A DNA stretch of 9,785 nt, taken from the NCBI GenBank assembly GCA_047639615.1, contig JBLIOL010000218.1:1-9785 (forward strand), in the 5' to 3' direction. The position numbers were made by a program, and so were the translations under genes. Origin of the DNA: CAYWNK01 sp047639615 (lineage in GTDB: Bacteria; Planctomycetota; UBA1135; GCA-002686595). The notes under the pieces were generated by a model. That model was not told where the DNA came from and did not search any database. It was given only the letters and a program-made list of their open reading frames with translations. Every line of letters starts with the position of its first letter. Positions within the stretch are counted from its first letter, which is position 1. Of this stretch, positions 9,433 through 9,785 are shown piece after piece.

Positions 9433-9785
9433 TCAACCTGGACTGGCGGAACTCCTGCGGGGGGCTGCGATCAACATGCGCGGGTGGCTGGTGATGGCGG
9501 CCGGGATCGCGTCCCAGCGAACTCGATAGCCGGCCTCTTCCAGTTGGTAACTGCGGTGTACGTCGATCGCTAAATCGGCCCCGAGTGCTCGTTTTAGCCC
9601 GTCAGGCGCGGGGTGCTGGCGATGGGGCCGGCAACAGGGCATGGCGGCGAATGGGCCACCGGTGTGTAGCGCTAGATCCAAGGAGCGGTCCGTGCGCAGG
9701 CCGCAGGCGTGGACGGCGACCACCGAACAGCCAGGATTCACGTGCGATTTTGCTCGTTTGAGGTCGGTTTCCACGTAGGTCAGCT
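9433..9785 (-). CDS. Class I SAM-dependent methyltransferase, C-terminal part (5'-truncated by window edge)
   Basis: Only the last 117 codons are in the window; the frame is open through the right edge. The visible part has VAVHACGLRTD (HACG at 9711-9700), then a MPCC motif 20 residues later. It ends with RSYQLEEAGYRVRWDAIPAAIT and an ITSHPRMLIAAP terminal strand. The combination of HACG..TD, PCC and a late 'ITxxxRMLIA' strand matches a subgroup of SAM-dependent methyltransferases (Methyltransf_32-like). The SAM-binding motif I would lie in the missing N-terminal part. The methylated substrate is unknown; RNA is one possibility, but nothing seen here decides it. The gene ends 34 bp before the AI-2E start on the same strand. 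An internal GTG at 9774 is in frame but is probably not the start, since coding-like sequence (LTYVETDL) continues upstream of it. Confidence 0.7.
   Translation of the reverse strand, partial: LTYVETDLKRAKSHVNPGCSVVAVHACGLRTDRSLDLALHTGGPFAAMPCCRPHRQHPAPDGLKRALGADLAIDVHRSYQLEEAGYRVRWDAIPAAITSHPRMLIAAPRRSSASPG

Overview
This GC-rich window looks like ordinary chromosome from a free-living bacterium. The likeliest phylum is Planctomycetota. That placement is inferred from three things: a short sigma factor of the 'X6' ECF-like type that is expanded in that phylum, a secreted CHRD-domain protein whose C-terminal module resembles one repeated in planctomycete secretomes, and start codons with almost no Shine-Dalgarno sequence. 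No mobile element, CRISPR array, tRNA or rRNA is visible.

Left part (1-4906, all minus strand, transcribed right to left). The order is an ECF-like sigma factor (4226-4819), then an ArsR-type helix-turn-helix protein fused to a SAM-methyltransferase-like domain (3203-4156), then cobalamin-dependent methionine synthase metH (start 3206, running off the left edge with about 170 C-terminal residues missing). The fusion protein has the architecture of SahR, the S-adenosylhomocysteine-responsive repressor of SAM-cycle genes known from Proteobacteria. Its stop codon overlaps the metH start in an ATGA, so the two are almost certainly co-translated. The likely logic is that SAH sensing by the regulator adjusts methionine synthase, which regenerates methionine from homocysteine.

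Centre (4820-6394). A 301-bp divergent intergenic region separates the sigma gene from a plus-strand gene for a secreted protein with two CHRD domains and a C-terminal module (5121-6299). A strong intrinsic terminator (6322-6368) closes that gene.

Right part (6395-9785). A two-gene plus-strand operon encodes a small DUF3311-like membrane protein and an SSS-family sodium/solute symporter, joined by a TAATG overlap. This arrangement is known for monocarboxylate permeases of the MctP type. The symporter converges on a minus-strand AI-2E family membrane protein, and their stop codons overlap. The AI-2E protein carries an unusual acidic, Gln/Glu-rich insertion and a basic C-terminal tail. Upstream of it on the minus strand is the 3' part of a SAM-dependent methyltransferase gene, cut by the right edge.

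No wholly new system is evident. The most interesting parts are the SahR-like regulator coupled to metH in a probable non-proteobacterium, the acidic insertion in the AI-2E protein, and the sigma/CHRD divergent pair.
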